From Pseudomonas viridiflava (GTDB taxonomy: Bacteria > Pseudomonadota > Gammaproteobacteria > Pseudomonadales > Pseudomonadaceae), in the NCBI RefSeq assembly GCF_900602065.1, contig NZ_UWFN01000095.1:124001-188000 (forward strand): a stretch of 64,000 nt of DNA, in the 5' to 3' direction. How positions within the stretch are numbered: the first letter of the stretch is position 1; every line of letters starts with the position of its first letter. The notes under the pieces are model-generated. The model made no database searches and was not told where the DNA came from. It saw only the letters and a list, made by a program, of their open reading frames with translations. Below, piece by piece: positions 62,949 through 64,000 of this stretch. A program made the position numbers and the translations under genes.

Positions 62949-63420
62949 CGCAATTTCCACTCGAAACTATTCGGCCGTTCAAGCATACATAGACAGTCTT
63001 GGTAATCGTCGTGCCCAGTGTGTAAGTCATTGCAACGGCACTCGCCGGTGCCGAGAGCCCGCCGAGGTTATTGAACTCGATCAAGCTGACACCCGGAACC
63101 GCCAGCGCAGCCCCGCTGCCCATGGGGGCTGTGACCCTCAAAGCGTTCACGCTCGACGTATCGCTCGCGCGCACCACCTTGAGGGCAGTGTTCCAGGCAG
63201 TACCGTCAACATTGGGCCGAACCTGAATGTTCACTCCCCGGTTTATCGCCTCAAGCCGGGCAAAGTTGAGCGCGCGCTGCAGATCACTGACCTCGGTGTC
63301 GGCCTTCGATCCCTGTATCGAGCTATTGAAACTGGGAATGGCAATAGCCGCGAGTATCCCCACCAACGACACAGTGATTAACAATTCGACGAGGGTGAAC
63401 CCCTTGGATCGCTGAGTCAT
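62941..63420 (-). CDS. fimU: Minor type IV pilin FimU (GspH/FimT family)
   Basis: A 159-residue prepilin: leader MTQRSKG, then FTLVELLITVSLVGILAAIAIPSFNSSIQGSKADTEVSDLQRALNFARLEAINRG, and a C-terminal pair VCLNGR/SGNCDG. FimU links the PilVWX-PilY1 complex to PilE/PilA. It is the first gene of the fimU-pilVWXY1-pilE operon. A possible -10 box TATAGT (minus strand, 63443-63448) and an AlgR-like CCGTACATC lie upstream. The ATG at 63420 follows AAGGAGA. Confidence 0.9.
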   Translation of the reverse strand: MTQRSKGFTLVELLITVSLVGILAAIAIPSFNSSIQGSKADTEVSDLQRALNFARLEAINRGVNIQVRPNVDGTAWNTALKVVRASDTSSVNALRVTAPMGSGAALAVPGVSLIEFNNLGGLSAPASAVAMTYTLGTTITKTVYVCLNGRIVSSGNCDG

Positions 63421-63551
63421 TGAGTGTCTCCTTGACGTTACGACTATAGGACAGCATCCAGCGCTGAAACTGTAAACAGGGATGTACGGTTGTTTGGCTG
63501 GGACGAGTACCCGGCTGACATTCAAATGACAATTTCCAAGGAGGGAAATGC

Positions 63552-64000
63552 ATGAAACAAGCGGGTTTTACGATAATCGAGCTGGCAGTGACGATGGTAA
63601 TCATCGGACTGATCGTCACCCTTGCCGTTCCGGCATTCAGTGAGCTCGTCATGAGCCAGCGGCGGCTTGATGTGGCTCAGCAACTGGCTAGCGGCATACG
63701 CACAGCGCGAACGGAGGCGATTCTTAGAAGCCGACCGGTGGTGATCCGGGCGATTGATGAGGATTGGAGCAAAGGCTGGCAGATCGTAGTTGACCCGAAA
63801 AACAGCGAGGATGATCTGGTGCTGACCGAGCGGACTCGAAGCGGGAAGGTGCCAGTCTTCGGCAACCAGCATGTCACGCGACAGATTCGCTTTAACGCGC
63901 TGGGTTCGCCATCAGACAGCGGGTTTGTGTCCGGGAGTCTCTTCATCTGCGCAGTGAATGACACGCTGAGCCATCACACAGTGGTGATGGCCAATACCGG
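63552..64000 (+). CDS. fimT: FimT/GspH-like minor pilin (3' end outside the window)
   Basis: The first 149 codons are present and the frame is open to the right edge. It reads MKQAGFTIIELAVTMVIIGLIVTLAVPAF, a type IV prepilin leader with cleavage at G5/F6, then SQRRLDVAQQLASGIRTARTEAILRSRPVVI, the GspH/FimT pattern. GGGAAATG lies just before the ATG. It is divergent from fimU with a 131-base gap. It could be an accessory pseudopilin; the function of FimT in pili or DNA uptake is debated. Confidence 0.87.
   Translation, partial: MKQAGFTIIELAVTMVIIGLIVTLAVPAFSELVMSQRRLDVAQQLASGIRTARTEAILRSRPVVIRAIDEDWSKGWQIVVDPKNSEDDLVLTERTRSGKVPVFGNQHVTRQIRFNALGSPSDSGFVSGSLFICAVNDTLSHHTVVMANT

Overview
This window looks like core chromosome of a Pseudomonas species, most likely from the fluorescens/syringae side of the genus rather than P. 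aeruginosa. The evidence is the gene order: mreB/gatCAB, then ampE-ampD-DUF1631-nadC-tRNA-Thr-pilA/pilBCD-coaE-yacG, then clpB-pgeF-rluD/bamD-pilS-pilR-thiO-minor pilins. Many Pseudomonas-type REP inverted repeats fill the intergenic gaps. I see no prophage, insertion sequence, CRISPR array or integrative element.

Layout. 1-5.4 kb: the 5' end of mreB (minus) divergent from gatCAB (tRNA-dependent amidotransferase), a small RlpA-like lipoprotein and a CaCA-type cation antiporter. 5.5-9.8 kb: a PqaA-like secreted alpha/beta hydrolase, an AEC permease and a Tat-exported PhoD phosphatase. 10-17.8 kb: the fructose PTS operon fruBKA, divergent from its LacI-type regulator fruR, which is followed by tatD; a Cra/FruR-type operator lies between. 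18-22 kb: ampE, ampD (cell-wall recycling, beta-lactamase control) and a DUF1631 protein. 22.3-28.9 kb: nadC, tRNA-Thr, and the type IV pilus core pilA (minus, sigma-54 promoter) divergent from pilBCD-coaE-yacG. 29-34.4 kb: small conserved proteins (thioredoxin-like, DUF1780, MOSC, DUF3094), a type II NADH dehydrogenase and a chemoreceptor with a histidine-rich membrane sensor. 34.5-42.6 kb: mntP behind a Mn2+ (yybP-ykoY) riboswitch; a three-gene unit of sialidase-like protein, membrane protein and LTA-synthase-type phosphotransferase; cytochrome b561 and PepSY genes divergent from an OmpR/EnvZ-type two-component system with a tandem-repeat operator. 42.8-45.6 kb: a heme ABC importer behind a Fur-box-like site. 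46.2-46.8 kb: a tRNA operon Asn-Pro-Lys-Pro. 46.9-52.7 kb: clpB (sigma-32 promoter), pgeF, rluD, bamD. 53-64 kb: pilS-pilR, thiO and the minor pilin/PilY1 operon fimU-pilVWXY1-pilE, with a partial fimT at the right edge.

How the genes work together. The main theme is type IV pili. PilS/PilR would activate pilA through the sigma-54 promoter; PilB, PilC and PilD assemble and process the pilin; FimU/PilV/PilW/PilX/PilE and PilY1 form the initiating tip complex. A second theme is envelope maintenance (MreB, AmpD/AmpE, BamD, PgeF, RlpA-like, sulfatase-family transferase). A third is nutrient and metal handling: fructose, phosphate esters, heme and manganese.

The most unusual parts are the sialidase-like/LTA-synthase-like operon, the histidine-rich chemoreceptor, the odd anticodon stem of tRNA-Thr beside pilA, and a perfect 13-base inverted repeat in the nadC/DUF1631 gap. 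I did not find a clearly new multi-gene system such as a defence island. All function calls come from reading motifs and gene order; no database search was run.
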